NCBI GenBank assembly: GCA_036873135.1
Contig: JAPTYO010000018.1
Coordinates: forward strand, 1,798,001 to 1,862,000
DNA from: Clarkia xantiana subsp. parviflora
Taxonomy: Eukaryota; Streptophyta; Magnoliopsida; Myrtales; Onagraceae
DNA length: 64,000 bases
Direction of reading: 5' to 3'
Under the pieces are notes generated by a model. It ran no database searches, was not told where the DNA came from, and worked only from the letters and a program-made list of their open reading frames with translations. A program made the translations under genes and the position numbers. This document shows, in pieces, positions 63,084 through 64,000 of the stretch (position 1 is the first letter of the stretch; each line of letters opens with the position of its first letter).

Positions 63084-64000
63084 CTAAGACAACATGTCCA
63101 TGAAGTCAACACCAGGTGCAATATCATCATTACCATATCCAAAGATCACGGAGAGAGAAGCCGCTTCAGCTTCCTTATGCTGTAAATCCGCAACATGGTT
63201 AACAACAAAGGAAGAATAAGGACCTAACTTGTCGAACGGAAAGCCGGGGGCAAGCATGCGTACTCTACCAATATAATCCTTGGCAAAATCATCACTCAGA
63301 TAAGTGAACTTCGCCTTAGCGGCAGCAAGGATGGCAGCAGCATGGGCAAGGGTACTAGGATATTCAACAAGTCCCTTCTCAACTCCCGCTTTATGCGCTT
63401 CCTCACGTTTAGAAGCAAGCGCGACATCATCGGCACTACTATTCTCTACAATTTTCTGCCTGATAGCAGCAATCTCAGCCTCAAGTTGCTCAACATAGGC
63501 GCGACGAGCAGCAATTCGGGTATCAAAATCAGCAACCTTGGAGTTCAAGTTTCGCACCTCCTCCTCGGTCTGTGCAAGCTCGCGAGAAATTACATTGCTC
63601 TTCTTGAAAGCAGCCCTATTCTCGCTCACAAGCTCCAACACAAAGGATGACATGTTCACCATCCTTGAAATAGCCTAAGTACAACAAACCAAACAACAAG
63701 ACGATCAATGCAAGGCATATGCTTACAGAATACGAACATAGAAGTTAAAGCAATGCTTACCGGTGCAAATTCAGCCAAGCTACTCTCAACATATGCTTGT
63801 TCTTCCTCGTCAGTAGATGGCTTAACGTCATGATCACCAGGAGGAACGCACCTTTGAAGCACTTGCACCCCGACTTTCGGTGTGCTAAGTGTGGAATCCT
63901 TCGGAAAGTGAAGACCGCCAGTGGAGAAAAGTGACCAATCTTCTCCAGATACATCTATCCCGTCGCATAGGATCAAGTCATCACGCTTGATGCCTGGAAG
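63084..64000 (-). CDS. Element C antisense spliced gene, 3' part
   Basis: Minus strand. One exon enters from beyond 64000 and ends at 63761 (...ESSLAEFAP) with donor GTAAGC. A GT-AG intron spans 63760-63675, and the last exon 63674-63084 continues in phase (AISRMVNMSSFVLELVSENR) to a stop. The last exon is a coiled coil (RELAQTEEEVRNLNSKVADF, YVEQLEAEIAAIRQKI) with an Ala-rich part (AHAAAILAAAKAKFTYLSDD) and an acidic tail. Layout and position equal the last two exons of the B antisense gene, although the sequence is strongly diverged. The visible part is open, so it may be intact. Function unknown. Confidence 0.7.

Larger units (their letters stand above)
57132..64000 (+). mobile_element. 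Element C: non-autonomous Tat-type element with doubled protease and gag modules
   Basis: 5' LTR, primer site, gag, protease, second protease, second gag module, tandem repeats and an antisense spliced gene that runs off the window edge. No reverse transcriptase or integrase motif is present between the primer site and the antisense gene, so enzymes must come from another element such as B. Only two in-frame stops interrupt ~1190 codons of the sense frame, so decay is mild. The 3' LTR is outside the window. Confidence 0.82.

Noticed and set aside
1..64000. Endogenous pararetrovirus as source of the reverse transcriptase genes
   Set aside because: LTRs, integrase, primer sites and target duplications identify LTR retrotransposons; no movement-protein or viral coat motif was seen.
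1..64000. tRNA or rRNA genes
   Set aside because: No cloverleaf-like or conserved rRNA sequence was recognised by eye; a tRNAscan run would settle it.

Overview
The window is plant nuclear DNA made almost entirely of transposable elements. The signs are long terminal repeat (LTR) retrotransposons of plant type (Ty1/copia, and Ty3/gypsy of the Tat group with dual RNase H domains and antisense spliced genes), Helitron ends, AT-rich spacers and no ordinary host gene. A eudicot is my guess but is not proven. All retrotransposon lineages and Helitron calls come from motifs read by eye, not from database searches.

Layout. 1-2655: 3' end of a decayed copia element with its 3' LTR, inserted into a related copia LTR lying in the opposite direction (2656-~3060). 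3625-14748: element A, a complete but decayed Tat-type gypsy element (+ strand) flanked by TAAAT target duplications. 14754-17244: AT-rich DNA and Helitron ends. 17250-23957: 3' part of element B, another Tat-type element (- strand), cut off inside its RNase H domain. 23958-23983: a 26-base insert copied from the opposite strand of the sequence that follows. 23984-41969: a second copy of 5999-23957, giving an ~18 kb direct tandem duplication whose ends lie inside A and B rather than at element ends. 35262-46680: the complete B element (11.4 kb, GTAGC target duplication, three differences seen between its LTRs, intact 1886-residue gag-pol, apparently intact 840-residue antisense gene), lying inside a Helitron that also carries a gene-like fragment. 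47706-51609: AT-rich DNA. 51610-57131: element D, a decayed Tat-related element with gag, protease and a second gag module but no reverse transcriptase. 57132-64000: element C, inserted into D and running out of the window. C encodes gag, protease, a second protease, a second gag module and an antisense coiled-coil gene, with no reverse transcriptase or integrase.

How the parts relate. A, B and C share LTR start, primer-binding site, gag style (variant zinc knuckle plus Arg-Ser tract) and a tandem-repeat block between the sense genes and the antisense gene. B could supply enzymes in trans to C-type elements. Inferred order of events: copia and Helitrons; A; B into a Helitron; tandem duplication by template switching; later point changes, mostly C/T and G/A, between the two units. 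The C into D nesting is separate and undated relative to these.
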